In this document: positions 10,120-20,816 of the stretch, one piece after another | Position numbering within the stretch: the stretch's first letter is position 1 | How the letters are laid out: the number at the start of each line of letters is the position of its first letter | DNA from: Triangularia verruculosa | Taxonomy: Eukaryota > Ascomycota > Sordariomycetes > Sordariales > Podosporaceae | NCBI GenBank assembly: GCA_033296885.1 | Contig: MU864021.1 | Coordinates: 1 to 64,000, forward strand | Length of the DNA stretch: 64,000 nt | Direction: 5' to 3' | The notes under the pieces: generated by a model | Told to the model about the DNA's origin: nothing | The model's database searches: none | The model's input: the letters and a program-made list of their open reading frames with translations, nothing else | Position numbers and translations under genes: made by a program

Positions 10120-12066
10120 TTGCCTACCGCCCACTCCTTCCAGGATGTCAAACTTCACTGCCACTTACCTCATCATCAACACATTCGCTGTTGGGACACT
10201 AGAAGGAGCGAGTTGGATCCAGCCCCGAGACCATTGTCAGCCGATCTTGCCCAACGTCCGGCCCAGACTAAAATGATGGCTCAGAAACCGAACCAAAACA
10301 CAGCTTCTCGGGCCACGCAGTTTATCAAGAAGCCTTTCAAGAAAATCCTCATCAAGCCCAGTTTATTTCTGGCCTTTACCCAGCAGCCACAGCTATCATC
10401 TTCTACTTCGCAACAAGACGTCTTGTTTGCTCAACAAACATTATTGTCTCAGTACCAAGAGCCGGCGTTTCCCTCGCCTCATCACCCGGCACCCTTCTCC
10501 CACAGGCAGCCATCTTTATCCGCCGGCCAGCTCACATGGGGTTACTCTGACGAGTGGTCCGCTTCCCCGGGTCCACAACAGCTGTCTTGTTCCATCATCC
10601 AGCCGTTCTCTCTATTTGCCGAGGGGTTCCAGACAGCTTCCCATGACCAGTTCCAACCACTACCCTTCGAGACTCCAGTTCGAGAGCCTTCAGTCACCAT
10701 GTCCGGCTCAAGATCTTGCAAGTTCCACGAGACGGACGGTTTCAAGAAGCTTCCCGACCATGAGAAGACGAAGCAATTCATCTACCACTGGGTCTTCGAA
10801 GAAGATGACGAGCGCGAGCAGTGGGAAAGCGTGAGGGATATCTTCAAGCTCAAGCGCGATGTGCCGTGGCACGAGTTTGTCAATTATGGAAAATTCAGCA
10901 AGGCGGAGGGCACCCAGAGATGTTGGCGACTAGTGTCGGCATCATTGCACAGCGAACGCATAAGCTACAAATTGTGGAGAAGGCTGGTCGAAATTTCTCG
11001 GGGGAGAACCTACACGAATGACTTGACCGATCATGTTAGCACGAGGGAGAACGCCATCATCGAAGGCAAGGCGCGGGCCCTGGAGCAGCGGGACAAGGAA
11101 AAGGAGGCAAAGAAGAAGGAAAAGCAGGAGCAGAAGAAGGAAAAGCAGGAGCAGAAGGCTGAACAGAAGGCTGAGCAGAAGGCTGCTCGGCAGGCTTCGG
11201 GGTCGGTACTTTCCAGTCTATTCGGCGAACGCAAGACTGAAGCTGCGGCGGAGAAGAAGAAGGAAGGAGAGGCGGAACAGCCTGAACGTGGGGACGAGGC
11301 ACCGTTTTGGCAACCTGCCGAATCGAATACCCGGCGGCGGTCACCTCCGCGAGAGTTGCCAGTGGATACCCCGACTCACGACTTGGACATTTTGGAAGGG
11401 GATCCGGAGGCGCTGCAAAGGCTGGATAACATGACGCCGGAGGAGAAGGCAAAGAAGAGAAGGGAGCTTTATAGTGACGAGCAGCCGGCTGTAGGAAAAG
11501 GGAAGGGAAAAGAACCGGAGCAGCCGGTTGCAGGAAAAGGGAAGGGAAAAGAACCGGAGCAGCCGGCTGCAGGAGAAGGAAAAGGAAAAGAACCGGAGCA
11601 GCCAGCTGTAGGAGAAGGAAAAGGAAAAGAACCGGAGCAGCCAGCTGTAGGAAAAGGGAAGGGAAAAGAACCAGAGCAGCCGGCTGAAGGAAAAGGGAAG
11701 GGAAAAGAACCGGAGGTAGCAGGCGAGAGGGCTGAAGAGGCGGCTGCCGAGGAGGACAAGGCTGGAGATGCGGCTGATGAGAACGCGGAGAATGAGGTTG
11801 AGGCAGGCGCGAGCTCTACTCCCCCCAAGGGGTCCAAGTGGAAGAGCATTACAGCAAAGATTTTACCCGGTAGCAAGAATAAGTCAACAGAGGCCAAGGA
11901 GGAATCGGACACATCTGCCAAACGGCTGTTTAGGAGCAAGAGCTTGGGGGGCAACGTGTCCGGCTTTGGGAGCAAGATGGCTGGTGGGCTTGGTGGGAGA
12001 CTACCGGACAAGCGCGAGGATGCAGAGGAACCAAAGGACAAGCAACCCAGGAAGAAGTCTGTCTGA
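10120..12066 (+). CDS. Uncharacterised low-complexity protein with 13-residue repeats
   Basis: Open frame to 12066. The start is uncertain: the frame opens by 10120, a tandem ATG lies at 10273, and the ATG at 10699 has the best context (TCACCATGTCC) and begins the well-structured part (456 aa from there). From 10699 there is a globular-looking segment (CKFHETDGFKKLP, FIYHWVFEEDDEREQWESVRDIF, WHEFVNYGKFSKAEGTQRCWRLV), then a K/E/Q coiled-coil-like stretch, then six copies of a 13-residue unit EQPAVGKGKGKEP, then a serine/lysine tail. I do not recognise the family. It is highly charged and probably intracellular, since no signal peptide or membrane segment follows the 10699 start. Confidence 0.7.
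   Translation: MPTAHSFQDVKLHCHLPHHQHIRCWDTRRSELDPAPRPLSADLAQRPAQTKMMAQKPNQNTASRATQFIKKPFKKILIKPSLFLAFTQQPQLSSSTSQQDVLFAQQTLLSQYQEPAFPSPHHPAPFSHRQPSLSAGQLTWGYSDEWSASPGPQQLSCSIIQPFSLFAEGFQTASHDQFQPLPFETPVREPSVTMSGSRSCKFHETDGFKKLPDHEKTKQFIYHWVFEEDDEREQWESVRDIFKLKRDVPWHEFVNYGKFSKAEGTQRCWRLVSASLHSERISYKLWRRLVEISRGRTYTNDLTDHVSTRENAIIEGKARALEQRDKEKEAKKKEKQEQKKEKQEQKAEQKAEQKAARQASGSVLSSLFGERKTEAAAEKKKEGEAEQPERGDEAPFWQPAESNTRRRSPPRELPVDTPTHDLDILEGDPEALQRLDNMTPEEKAKKRRELYSDEQPAVGKGKGKEPEQPVAGKGKGKEPEQPAAGEGKGKEPEQPAVGEGKGKEPEQPAVGKGKGKEPEQPAEGKGKGKEPEVAGERAEEAAAEEDKAGDAADENAENEVEAGASSTPPKGSKWKSITAKILPGSKNKSTEAKEESDTSAKRLFRSKSLGGNVSGFGSKMAGGLGGRLPDKREDAEEPKDKQPRKKSV
11479..11712 (+). repeat. 39-bp coding minisatellite, 6 units
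   Basis: Six head-to-tail 39-bp units keep the frame and encode EQP-[AV]-[VAE]-G-[KE]-GKGKEP. Units differ by a few bases, mostly GGG/GGA and AAG/AAA third positions plus K/E at one site. Copy number is likely variable between strains. Confidence 0.95.
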
Positions 12067-12663
12067 GGGTGTATCGTTGGGATTGTGAATGTTTGAGCGT
12101 TTTAGTTACCTAGCCATTAACCAGCGGGCATCAATAAAAAGTACAGTTGGCTTACTATTTGTACATTTATGTCGTGAGAGTAACAGTGACAGTGACGGCC
12201 AAGCCTCGGCCCCAAACCCGATGGAGTCGCCTCCTGCTCCACTATTTTCCTGGGGTAGCCCCACTTGACAGAAACGATTGGTCCGATATCCCTGCGCAGA
12301 TGGGGTCAACAGACGTCAGGCAAGAATTCCCCCATGTTCAACACTCCATCCACTACTATTTATTTTCTGATGTTCTTTTCCATCCTTTACAACGACTACC
12401 GATACGCCTGACGATATTTTTTGCGACTTTGAAGTCTTTTCTGACAATTGAGAGAGTTTCAAGAAGGGATCAAAAACAGCAGTCGAGAAGACGAAACCCG
12501 CGATCGAGACACCCCCCACGAAGTCGACGAAGAAGCCCCGGCGGTTTTGGTGTAAGAAGTTTGGGGTGTTTGCCAAGACATTGAAATATATATCAACAAG
12601 TCCATCAAACTGTTAAGTTTGGGCTATTTTCAAAACGAACAACAACCAGAGAGAGACAAAACC
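12067..12663. other. Intergenic / leader of the flavoprotein-repeat gene
   Basis: About 0.6 kb with no convincing gene. The 3' part, from about 12350, is a likely promoter and 5' leader for the gene starting at 12664. Confidence 0.5.
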
Positions 12664-14460
12664 ATGTCCGCAGCCTACGGCGACCACCCCTCCAGCTCCC
12701 GCCGGCTAGGCCACCACTCTTTCGCCGCCGCCGCCGCCGCCGCAGCCCTCGACAGCACCCCCATCTCGGACCTCAACCCCCGGCCCCGCTCCCTCCATTT
12801 ACTCGTCGCATCCAACGGCCCCCGCGACGTCGCCTACGCCCAGACCATCGCCGTCAGGCTATCCAAGGAATCAACCATCACCACCCGCGCCATCGTCGAC
12901 GACCTAACCCACCGGTTAGCGCAGGAGATCACAGTGCACCAGAACAAATCTGTCACCAAAGAAACCGAGCAGCAGGCCGCTGAACTGATCGAGTGGGCAG
13001 ATTTACTGGTGCTGGCACCGATAGACGCGGACACGCTGGCGAAGATGATGGTGGGGGTGTGCGATAACTTGTTGCTGCAGGTGCTGAGGGGGTGGGATGC
13101 TAGTAAACGGGTGCTGATGGTGCCGGGGATGACGAAGCAGATGTGGGAGGGGCCCGTGACGAGGAGGCAGATGGGGAAGCTGCATAGGAAGTGGGGGTGG
13201 GTTAGGGTGCTGCCGCCGGTGCTGTGGGGGTATGATAATGAGGAGAAGAAGAGGGTGGTGGAGTGGGAGGGTTTTAATGATTTGGTGGGGATTATAAGGA
13301 ACCAGGCGGATTTGCTGAAGGTGGGGTTTAATGTGGATGTTCCTGTTGGGTTGGTGGTGAAGGGGGATGGGGTGGTGAGGGAGGAGAAGAAGGTGAGGAG
13401 CCAGTTGCCGCCGGAGCTGTGGAGTATGATTTTTGAGTTTTTGGGGGATTGGGAGCTGGCGATGAGTTTGGGGGTGTATACGACGCTGGAAATGCCTGAG
13501 GGGGAAGGGGGGTGGAGGAGGGAGCCGAGGGATAAGGGGGATACGGTTGGGGTGTTTATGCACGAGCTGGAATGGACTTTGTTGACGGCGGATACGGAGG
13601 AGATTTGCAGGAAGCTGGCGAGGGCGCCGGGGCAGTTTTGCGATTTGAGCGCGCTGGCGGTGCATTTGATTTTTAAATTCTCGCTGACGGGGGTGTTGGA
13701 TTGGGTCGAGCAGAACTCGGCGCATCTGTTTAAATGCTTTGACGGGAAGACGATACCGACCAAGGCGTCGGCGTATTACGGCAGGACGGACATATTGGAC
13801 TGGTGGGCGAGGAGTCCGAGCTTTCTGGAGAAGCAGTATGATTGTGAGGCAGTGGACAAGGCGTCGACGAGGGGGTTTGTGCACGTTTTGGAGTGGTGGA
13901 GGAGGTCGGGGCTGCCGCTGAAGTACACCGAGGCTGCGTTTGAGGGGGCGAGTTCAAAGGGGCATATTCATGTGCTTGAGTGGTGGAGGGAGGCGAGTTT
14001 GCAGAATTCGGCTGTTACGCTGAAGCCGGGGAAGTCGTTGCTGGGGGCGGCGCAGTGGGGGCAGGTGGAGGTGATGCGGTGGTGGGAGGAGAGCGGGATT
14101 CCGGTGGGACATCATGAGGCGGTTTGCAAGATGGCGAGCAGATGGGGCCAGGTGGAGGTGCTGGAGGCGTGGAGGGGGTTGAAGGGGGATGATAAGCTCG
14201 AGTTTGACAATCAGATACTGATGGAGGCGACGTATCATGCGCATATTGGGGTGCTGGAGTGGTGGAGGGGGTATGCGCATGGGGAGCTGCCGGGGATGGC
14301 GGGGAGGAAGGGGAGGAGGGTCGAGTACAAGACGATGGATGTGGAGGAGGCGCTGGAGGATAGTCTGGGGGATCAGACGAGGGTGAGGAGGTGGTGGGCC
14401 GAGAATGGGTTGAATTTGGGGCTGGGGACGACCGAGTGGATGAAGATTAAGGCGTTGTGA
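12664..14460 (+). CDS. PPCDC-like flavoprotein domain fused to F-box-like segment and WW-rich ankyrin-like repeats
   Basis: ORF of 598 aa from the ATG at 12664 (AAACCATGTCC; an upstream in-frame ATG at 12619 has weaker context). Residues about 38-215 match the HFCD flavoprotein fold of phosphopantothenoylcysteine decarboxylase/HAL3: LIEWADLLVLAPIDADTLAKM, GVCDNLLLQVLRGWD, then PGMTKQMW where active enzymes have PxMNxxMW. The catalytic Asn is Thr here, so decarboxylase activity is doubtful. At about 240-270 QLPPELWSMIFEFLGDWELA resembles an F-box/helical linker. The C-terminal half repeats VLEWWR-[SR]SGLPL-x-YTEAA-type units about 30-35 residues apart (LDWWARSP, VLEWWRRSGLPL, VLEWWREASL, VMRWWEESGIPV, VLEWWRGYAHG), a known fungal/oomycete ankyrin-like repeat. 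An eight-alanine run lies near the N-terminus. Role unknown. Confidence 0.85.
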   Translation: MSAAYGDHPSSSRRLGHHSFAAAAAAAALDSTPISDLNPRPRSLHLLVASNGPRDVAYAQTIAVRLSKESTITTRAIVDDLTHRLAQEITVHQNKSVTKETEQQAAELIEWADLLVLAPIDADTLAKMMVGVCDNLLLQVLRGWDASKRVLMVPGMTKQMWEGPVTRRQMGKLHRKWGWVRVLPPVLWGYDNEEKKRVVEWEGFNDLVGIIRNQADLLKVGFNVDVPVGLVVKGDGVVREEKKVRSQLPPELWSMIFEFLGDWELAMSLGVYTTLEMPEGEGGWRREPRDKGDTVGVFMHELEWTLLTADTEEICRKLARAPGQFCDLSALAVHLIFKFSLTGVLDWVEQNSAHLFKCFDGKTIPTKASAYYGRTDILDWWARSPSFLEKQYDCEAVDKASTRGFVHVLEWWRRSGLPLKYTEAAFEGASSKGHIHVLEWWREASLQNSAVTLKPGKSLLGAAQWGQVEVMRWWEESGIPVGHHEAVCKMASRWGQVEVLEAWRGLKGDDKLEFDNQILMEATYHAHIGVLEWWRGYAHGELPGMAGRKGRRVEYKTMDVEEALEDSLGDQTRVRRWWAENGLNLGLGTTEWMKIKAL

Positions 14461-15266
14461 GGGCTGGCAGAGGCGGTTGTTTGGAGGAAAGCTCTTGTCT
14501 GGTGGATGGCTAGTGTTTTGTGAGTACTTGTGTGTACCATGCTCGACTTTGACCTGAAAATATAATAATTCAGGAATGTTATGGATTTCGAGTGCTGAAA
14601 GAACTTGGCATCGGTGAAACCCTGACAGCCCCTGAACCAGCAAGATCAACATCAATGCTTTATTAACTGGGCCTGTTTTAAGAAAAGTATTCTCATATAG
14701 TCCTCCTGGTAGCAGTCATCTTGAATAGTTCGGGAGAAAAACATCAGTAACTTGAAGCCTCAATATGCCCGAGACAGTATATCAAGTCAACACTATAAAG
14801 ATCCCTAAATGTTAAATACGAGATACTGATTCGCTTAATCTTAGTATTAAATATATTGATTATATTGAAGTGGCTTCTGTAGCTAAGAGAGTATCGAAGA
14901 ATATCCTAAACTAACGCCTCGACTTCACCCGAGCGAACTTTGTACTCACGTTCTATGCTCTGAAGTCGCAGCATCAAGAACGCATCGAACAAATGCTCAA
15001 GGATGTTAATGGAGAAAACTTCATTTTCCTCCATCCAATTGACATCCTTCAACATTGAAAGCCTCGTTTTCCTTCATCCGTTTGACATCCTTGAGCATTT
15101 GCTCGATGCGTGCTCGATGCTACGAGTGCTTCAGAGCATAGAAAGTAAATGCAAGGCTCACGCGTATAAAATCGAGGGGTTAGCGAGCCTCGTTACCTCT
15201 ACCCACTCAACACCCTTCAACATCTGCTCGATGCGAACGTAAAGTATGTTCCCACAAAAGCAAAAA
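14461..15266. other. Intergenic, AT-rich with degenerate repeats
   Basis: About 0.8 kb between convergent genes. 14680-14900 is AT-rich. 15020-15125 holds two imperfect copies of a roughly 40-bp unit containing TCCTCCATCCAATTGACATCC and TCCTTCATCCGTTTGACATCC-like halves, then CTCGATGCG repeats. No coding potential is evident; a degraded repeat is possible. Confidence 0.45.
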
Positions 15267-15899
15267 CTAAGTAAACTTGGCTGGATTGCTGGGTATCATC
15301 CTCCTCAAGACATCAATCTGCCTGGCCTGTCCCTTGTTCTTCAGGTCGGCCACCCCGCGCTTGTCCATCCTCCTCATTCCGTTGGAGTAGACGACCGTGA
15401 AGTCAGGGACCACTTCGCCGGCGCGGATCTCGGTGTGGGGTGTTAGGGTGCAGTGCTGTTATTTTGGTCAGTATCTTCCACATGGTTGACAACTGGTGGG
15501 TGGACTGACCTTTCCAATGAATGCGCCGGCACCAATCCTGGCTCCAACTCCCACTGTGGTTCCCTCCCCGATGATGGTATTACCAGCCTCGATGGAGGCG
15601 GCTACTTCGACTGTGACGTAGTCTCCGAGGGTCACGGCTTGTTCGGTAACTTTGCCTGATGTTCCGATGGCACCGAGGGTGGTGCGCTCGTGGACGACGC
15701 AGCGGCGGCCGATGGTGATGCAGCCGGCGAGCGAGTCGAGTTTGGCACGGGGGTGGATGACAGACTCGGTGGAGATGGTGATCAGGTTCGTGCCGGTGAG
15801 GAGGGCTGAATCGGCGATGGTGATGGAGGAGGAGAAGCGCACTGGCGGTTTTGGGCCTGCCGAGACGGCGGGGAGGATAGAGTGGCGTTTGGAAGACAT
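15267..15899 (-). CDS. Dynactin subunit 6 (p27)
   Basis: Two minus-strand exons, 15899-15510 and 15455-15267, with a 54-bp intron (GTCAGT donor), giving 192 aa. Splicing joins GAFIGK to HCTLTP, a conserved DCTN6 junction, followed by VVPDFTVVYSNGMRRMDKRG. The body is a left-handed beta-helix of hexapeptide repeats (ITIADSALLTG, CITIGRRCVVHERTTLGA, NTIIGEGTTVGVGARIGAGAFIG). The start MSSKRHSILP is used rather than an in-frame ATG five codons upstream because it fits other filamentous fungi. p27 caps the pointed end of the dynactin Arp1 filament with p25 and aids dynein cargo binding. It is divergent from the complex I gene at 16516. Confidence 0.95.
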
Positions 15900-16515
15900 G
15901 ATGGCTGGTACCAAGAGACTGGTGTTGTAGTATTTGAAGCCACACGCAGCTCCTCGGCAACGAGGGCGTTGTGGGCGGTTGAGATGAGATGAAAAGCTGA
16001 TGTCGGGGGGAAGAGCTTGGTGGGCTGGGTGCTGCTATTTATCTACCAGCTGGACGGCTCCACCATTCCGTTGAGCCACCCTGCTAGAGAGAGATAAAAA
16101 GCCTTTCACCAATCTCGTGTTCAAAAAGCCTATCAGGTCTGCTTTCCCTCTCGGGTCAATCCAGCCACACCCAGTCCCGTCCACGTGCCGTCCAACAAGG
16201 TGTTTTGGGAACTGTGGAAAGCTCCAAGTTCGGAGCTCTGCTGCAGCGGATGGACAGGTAGCTTCCCCCACACTGCGTCAGCGGCCTTGGCAGATTCTCG
16301 CCACAAGCTGCCCGCTGCCCGCCACACCCCAGTAAATTCTGACCAATCACCAACGCTGCGAAACCAAACCTCGAGAAGCCGCTCACAATCGCTCAATTGA
16401 GAGGAACGGGCCAACCTCAACCTCGTCGTCCCCTCCACGAACGGAACCCCACGACGACCTTCTCCCCGTCCCGGCCCCATTGGCATCCCACCCCCTCTGT
16501 CTCTGCCGAGCAGCA
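15900..16515. promoter_or_regulatory. Bidirectional promoter, DCTN6 / complex I 51 kDa subunit
   Basis: 616 bp separates the two divergent starts. No supported ORF. Sequence is GC-balanced with no obvious TATA box, in keeping with housekeeping genes. Confidence 0.45.
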
Positions 16516-18120
16516 ATGCTGTCCCGTGCTGCTGCGCCCACCAAGGCGTCGGCCAAGACGCTCACAAACGCTGTCGCCGCCACGACGCAACAACAATGCC
16601 GCTCCTTCGCTACAGTCCAGGACGGCGCCCCTAGCCGCACCTATGGCGGCCTTCGCGACCAGGACCGCATCTTCCAGAACCTCTACAGCCGCTACCCTCC
16701 CGATCTCAAGCACGCCAAGAAGATGGGCGACTGGCACAAGACCAAGGAGATCCTCCTCAAGGGCCACGACTGGATCATTGGCGAGATCAAGGCCTCCGGT
16801 CTCCGTGGACGTGGTGGTGCTGGTTTTCCCTCTGGTCTGAAATGGGTGCGGGAAATTTAATTCGGTCGAAAAGAGGGAATAAGCTTGCTAACGCTGCCAT
16901 GCTTTCACAGTCGTTCATGAACTTCAAGGACTGGGACAAGGACAACAAGCCGAGATACCTGGTTGTCAACGCCGATGAGGGTGAGCCGGGCACCTGCAAG
17001 GATCGCGAGATTATGCGCAAGGACCCCCACAAGCTGATCGAGGGCTGCTTGGTTGCTGGCCGTGCCATGAACGCCTCGGCTGCTTACATCTACATCCGTG
17101 GAGAGTTTATCCACGAGGCTGCTGTTCTCCAAAACGCCATCAACGAGGCCTATGCTGACGGTCTTATCGGCAAGAACGCCTGCGGCTCTGGTTACGACTT
17201 TGATGTCTATGTCCACCGTGGTGGCGGTGCCTACGTCTGCGGTGAAGAGACCAGCTTGATCGAGTCCCTCGAGGGCAAGCCTGGCAAGCCCCGGTTGAAG
17301 CCGCCTTTCCCTGCTGCTGTCGGTCTCTTCGGCTGCCCTTCCACCGTTGCCAACGTTGAGACTGTTGCCGTTGCTCCCACCATTTGCCGCCGCGGCGGCA
17401 GCTGGTTCGCCGGCTTCGGTCGTGAGCGCAACCAGGGCACCAAGCTCTTCTGCATCAGCGGTCACGTCAACAACCCCTGCACAGTCGAGGAGGAGATGAG
17501 CATTCCTCTCCGTGAGCTTATCGACAAGCACTGCGGCGGTGTCCGTGGCGGCTGGGACAACCTCTTGGCTGTCATCCCCGGTGGTTCCTCTACCCCTATT
17601 CTGCCCAAGAGCATCTGCGACGACCAGCTTATGGACTTCGATGCTCTCAAGGACAGCCAGTCTGGTCTCGGTACCGCGGCCGTTATCGTCATGGACAAGA
17701 GCACTGATGTTGTCCGTGCCATCTCTCGTCTCAGCCACTTCTACCGCCACGAGTCTTGCGGCCAGTGCACTCCTTGCCGTGAAGGCAGCAAGTGGACCGA
17801 GCAGATCATGCAAAGATTTGAGAAGGGCCAGGGCCGCGAGCGCGAGATTGATATGTTGCAGGAGTTGACCAAGCAGGTCGAGGGCCACACAATTTGCGGT
17901 ATGTTTTTTAGTCTACGCCTGAGTGTTATTTTTTACTGACAGGTTTTTAGCTTTGGGTGAGGCTTTCGCCTGGCCTATTCAGGGTCTTATCCGCCACTTC
18001 AGGCCAGAGCTTGAGGCGCGCATGCAAAAGTTTGCTCAGGAGAACGGCGGCGAGGCGCTTGCTGGTGGGTGGAAGCGCGATTCCAGGGAGAAGGGTGTTC
18101 TTGTTTCTCCTGGTATGTAA
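16516..18120 (+). CDS. nuo-51: NADH:ubiquinone oxidoreductase 51 kDa subunit (complex I, NDUFV1)
   Basis: Three exons: 16516-16845, 16911-17898, 17951-18120, encoding 495 aa. Introns are 65 and 52 bp; splicing rebuilds GFPSGLKWSFMNFKDWD and GHTICALGEAFAW. The N-terminal 30 residues are rich in A, S, T and R with no acid, a mitochondrial targeting peptide. GRGGAGFPSGLKW and NADEGEPGTCKDREI form the NADH site, GGGAYVCGEETSLIESLEG the FMN site, and SCGQCTPCREG plus HTICALG the N3 4Fe-4S cluster ligands. This subunit oxidises NADH in the matrix arm. All ligands are intact. Length matches Neurospora (about 493 aa). Confidence 0.98.
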
Positions 18121-19099
18121 GGGTATAGAATATATGGTTGATGGGAGGCCTTAGATAAAAAGGAGGCAGGAAGTTTTGGAATCGAGAGAGAATTGTTGCA
18201 ACCACTGTGTACATGTGCATCATTCTCATAGGGGGTATTGTATTTACGTTGAAGCTGGGGGCAGGGAAGGTGATGAATACATGTGGTGTATGAACATCTT
18301 CTTGTGGTGGTAACATGGCTGCAGGGGGATATTGATTTATCATTCTTGTCTTTCTCGTTCTGCAGTCAGTCAGCACCAACATCGTCAAAATTATCATCAT
18401 TACGGAAAGCCATTGGTCAGCTGAGGACTCGAGACAGTGTGATCCAACAAGATATCGCACTCTACAACTCTGTTATCTGGACCATTCTCGCCACTCCAAC
18501 TCACATTTCTCTCTCCTTTTTCATGTTTGAACATCGCTAGACTTCGTCACAATGGTACCCTCGGTGATTCCGATCCGGTACATGCGTAGTTCTGTGATGA
18601 AGTTAGTTGAGGTTGATACCCCTGACATCCCCTGCCAATGTGTCCACAGTAAGGGGCTGACTTGGGCGGCGCTAGGAAATGCACCAACCAGATACAGCAA
18701 AAGCCCAGCCACCCAATTGGAGGCCATTTATGCCTGAAACCTGACAGCTCATCTCACGATCTCTGTTCACCGACTCGACGTTTTCAAGTCTTTTGCATCT
18801 TTGATCTCATCTTTCTGATGTCATTTTAAAGGAGTACTTAAACTCTTGCCAAGGACACATACACCACTTCATAATTAGTCGACCATTGCCGATCTATCTC
18901 ACCTTGTAAACACACCACGCCAAGACAGTGTATCACCCACCACAGACACACACGTCTTTCTCATCACCATCAAAACAACATCTCACTACAAACCCATCAC
19001 AGCTCACGACATCACCACTTCACAGCAACAAGTCAAGCCACAAATCCGTCCTTCTACAGTTCCCCGTGGCTTCCCCACCCTCCGCCAAAAAAAAAAGAA
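18121..19099. other. Intergenic
   Basis: No gene is supported in about 1 kb. The 3' part from about 18880 is CA-rich and lacks ORFs, typical of a fungal 5' leader for the gene at 19100. Confidence 0.5.
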
Positions 19100-20173
19100 A
19101 TGTCACAAACCACCTTCCACCAATTCATCAAATTCTCCACCGACGCCTACGGCCTCGAACGCACCCTCCGCCTCCTCCAATCCCTAACTCAACTCCTCCT
19201 CTCCTACCCCTCCTTACCCCTAACCCTCCTCCCCTTCCTCGGCTTCCCCCCCTCCAAAATCCCACGGAGTCTCTCCCCCTCCAAGAAAGCCACGCTCACC
19301 CAGCTCAAATCCCGTTTGTCTTTGGGTCGGCGATATTTTCGGTTATTCAGGTTTCTAGAAAGCTTCAGCCAGTCTTATGATAAGTACATTGAAGCCTCCG
19401 CAAAATCTGCTGCCGAGGAGGGGGGGGACACTACTAATAAAGGGAAGAGTAAGGGGAAGAAAAGGGCTGGATTGGGATGGGTAGTGGGATTGTTGCTGGG
19501 GGGGATAGGAGTGGAGAAGTGGATGGAGATAATGAGTAAAGGGTTTAACGGGGTTTATTACTGCGCGGAAACGGCTACGTTTGTGGATGAATTGGGGGTG
19601 GAGGGGTTGGGGGTTTGGGGGAGAGGTTTGGCGGAAAAAGTGATGAGGGAGGGGAATAGGATGTGGTTTTTTGCGTTGGTTTTGGGGGTGCTGGCGGGGG
19701 GGTGGAGGGTGGGGAGGGTAAATGGGGAGGTGGAGAGGACGAGGAGGGAGATTGGACATCTTGAAAAAGAGGTGAGACGGGAGAGGGGGATGGTTGCGGA
19801 GAGGGGGAGGGTGCCGCCGCCGACGGTGAGGGGGAAGGGGAAGGGGGGGTGGGAGGAGGAGAGGTGGAGGGAGCAGGAGATGAGGTTGGAGAGGGTGAGG
19901 GTTGGGGAGAAGAAGGTTGAGGAGTTGAGGGGGAGGTTGGAGGGGTTGGTGGAGGAGAGGTATAGGGTTGGGAGGAGGGCGGTGGCGGATTTGTTGGATA
20001 TGGGGGTGCCGGGGAAGGCGGTGGGGTGGGTGCCGTTTTCGACGGGGGTGGTGTCGGTGATGATGTTGGGGAGCACGTGGTTGACGGGGCTGGAGGTTTG
20101 GGAGAAGTGCGGGGAGAGTGTGAGGAAGAGTGCGGCGAAGGGGGAGGCGAAGGCTAAGCCGAAGAGCGAGTGA
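19100..20173 (+). CDS. PEX11-type peroxisomal biogenesis protein
   Basis: Intronless ORF of 357 aa. The N-terminus, FIKFSTDAYGLERTLRLLQSLTQLLL and RLSLGRRYFRLFRFLESF, is the PEX11 amphipathic helix signature that tubulates peroxisomal membrane. A hydrophobic stretch (GWVVGLLLGGIGVEKWM, about 130-147) and WFFALVLGVLAGGW follow, then an E/R-rich coiled-coil-like insert and a C-terminal helix before a basic tail. Length is greater than classical PEX11 (about 235 aa), fitting the longer fungal PEX11C/GIM5-like branch. Probable role: peroxisome proliferation and division. Strong G-richness after 19420 is a codon-use shift seen also in other genes here, with no frame break. Confidence 0.82.
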   Translation: MSQTTFHQFIKFSTDAYGLERTLRLLQSLTQLLLSYPSLPLTLLPFLGFPPSKIPRSLSPSKKATLTQLKSRLSLGRRYFRLFRFLESFSQSYDKYIEASAKSAAEEGGDTTNKGKSKGKKRAGLGWVVGLLLGGIGVEKWMEIMSKGFNGVYYCAETATFVDELGVEGLGVWGRGLAEKVMREGNRMWFFALVLGVLAGGWRVGRVNGEVERTRREIGHLEKEVRRERGMVAERGRVPPPTVRGKGKGGWEEERWREQEMRLERVRVGEKKVEELRGRLEGLVEERYRVGRRAVADLLDMGVPGKAVGWVPFSTGVVSVMMLGSTWLTGLEVWEKCGESVRKSAAKGEAKAKPKSE

Positions 20174-20816
20174 AGCAGATGCTGACCTGCCGCCAGTCAG
20201 TCAAGCGAGTGTTGTTACTTGTACTATTGGAGAGTCCATTCCAAGTAATAGACACCCGCTGTGCTTTCTCGTTCAAAATATTCAAGCGAGTGGCATATTG
20301 TCGTGGTCCTAGAGTGAAGTGCCGTGTCTGCGGCTAAGATGATGAGTAAGGTAACCTGAGTCATCATTCCGAAGTCATCATTCCGAAGAGCTGGTTCTCG
20401 GAAACCGTAACTATACGTGTGGTCTGCATGCTAGCGGTTATTAATCATGTACCCCTATTTCCCAAACTGGAGGGAATGTGGCCTGGGTGTCCAATCGGGG
20501 TCGACAGTCTTAGGTTGTTGACCTGCATAAACGGAATAGTGATGGCTTGGCCGTGCTCGCGGGAGGACGGGAATACTGCAAGCACCGTGTAAGTACACGA
20601 CACGAGCTACCTCAATGATTCAGCGTCTTGCAGGAAGCCAAGCAAAGAATCATGTTTTCCGAGTGCCTCGGAAGTGTCCCTGCCCAGGTGTCGAGAGGAA
20701 TACAAATATTGCCATCCTCTCCCCTACCTCCCTCAACAAACTTCCATCACCATCATCTCCAAACCATCCCACCTAGGTACCCAAACAAAACCCCCCAGCT
20801 CTCTCAAGCTCTCAAA
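20174..20816. other. Intergenic
   Basis: No gene is supported. Contains a tandem ATCATTCCGAAG pair near 20365-20390 and an ACCTAGGTACC motif at about 20771, 45 bp before the next start codon, a motif type that recurs near other accessory genes in this window. Confidence 0.45.

Noticed and set aside
13003..14655. Long minus-strand open frames
   Set aside because: Antisense shadows of the flavoprotein-repeat gene with H/P/R bias.
14680..15250. Transposon remnant in the AT-rich repeat region
   Set aside because: No terminal repeats, no transposase or reverse transcriptase trace; kept only as intergenic.
16905..17888. 327-codon minus-strand ORF
   Set aside because: Antisense to complex I exon 2; composition follows its codon bias.
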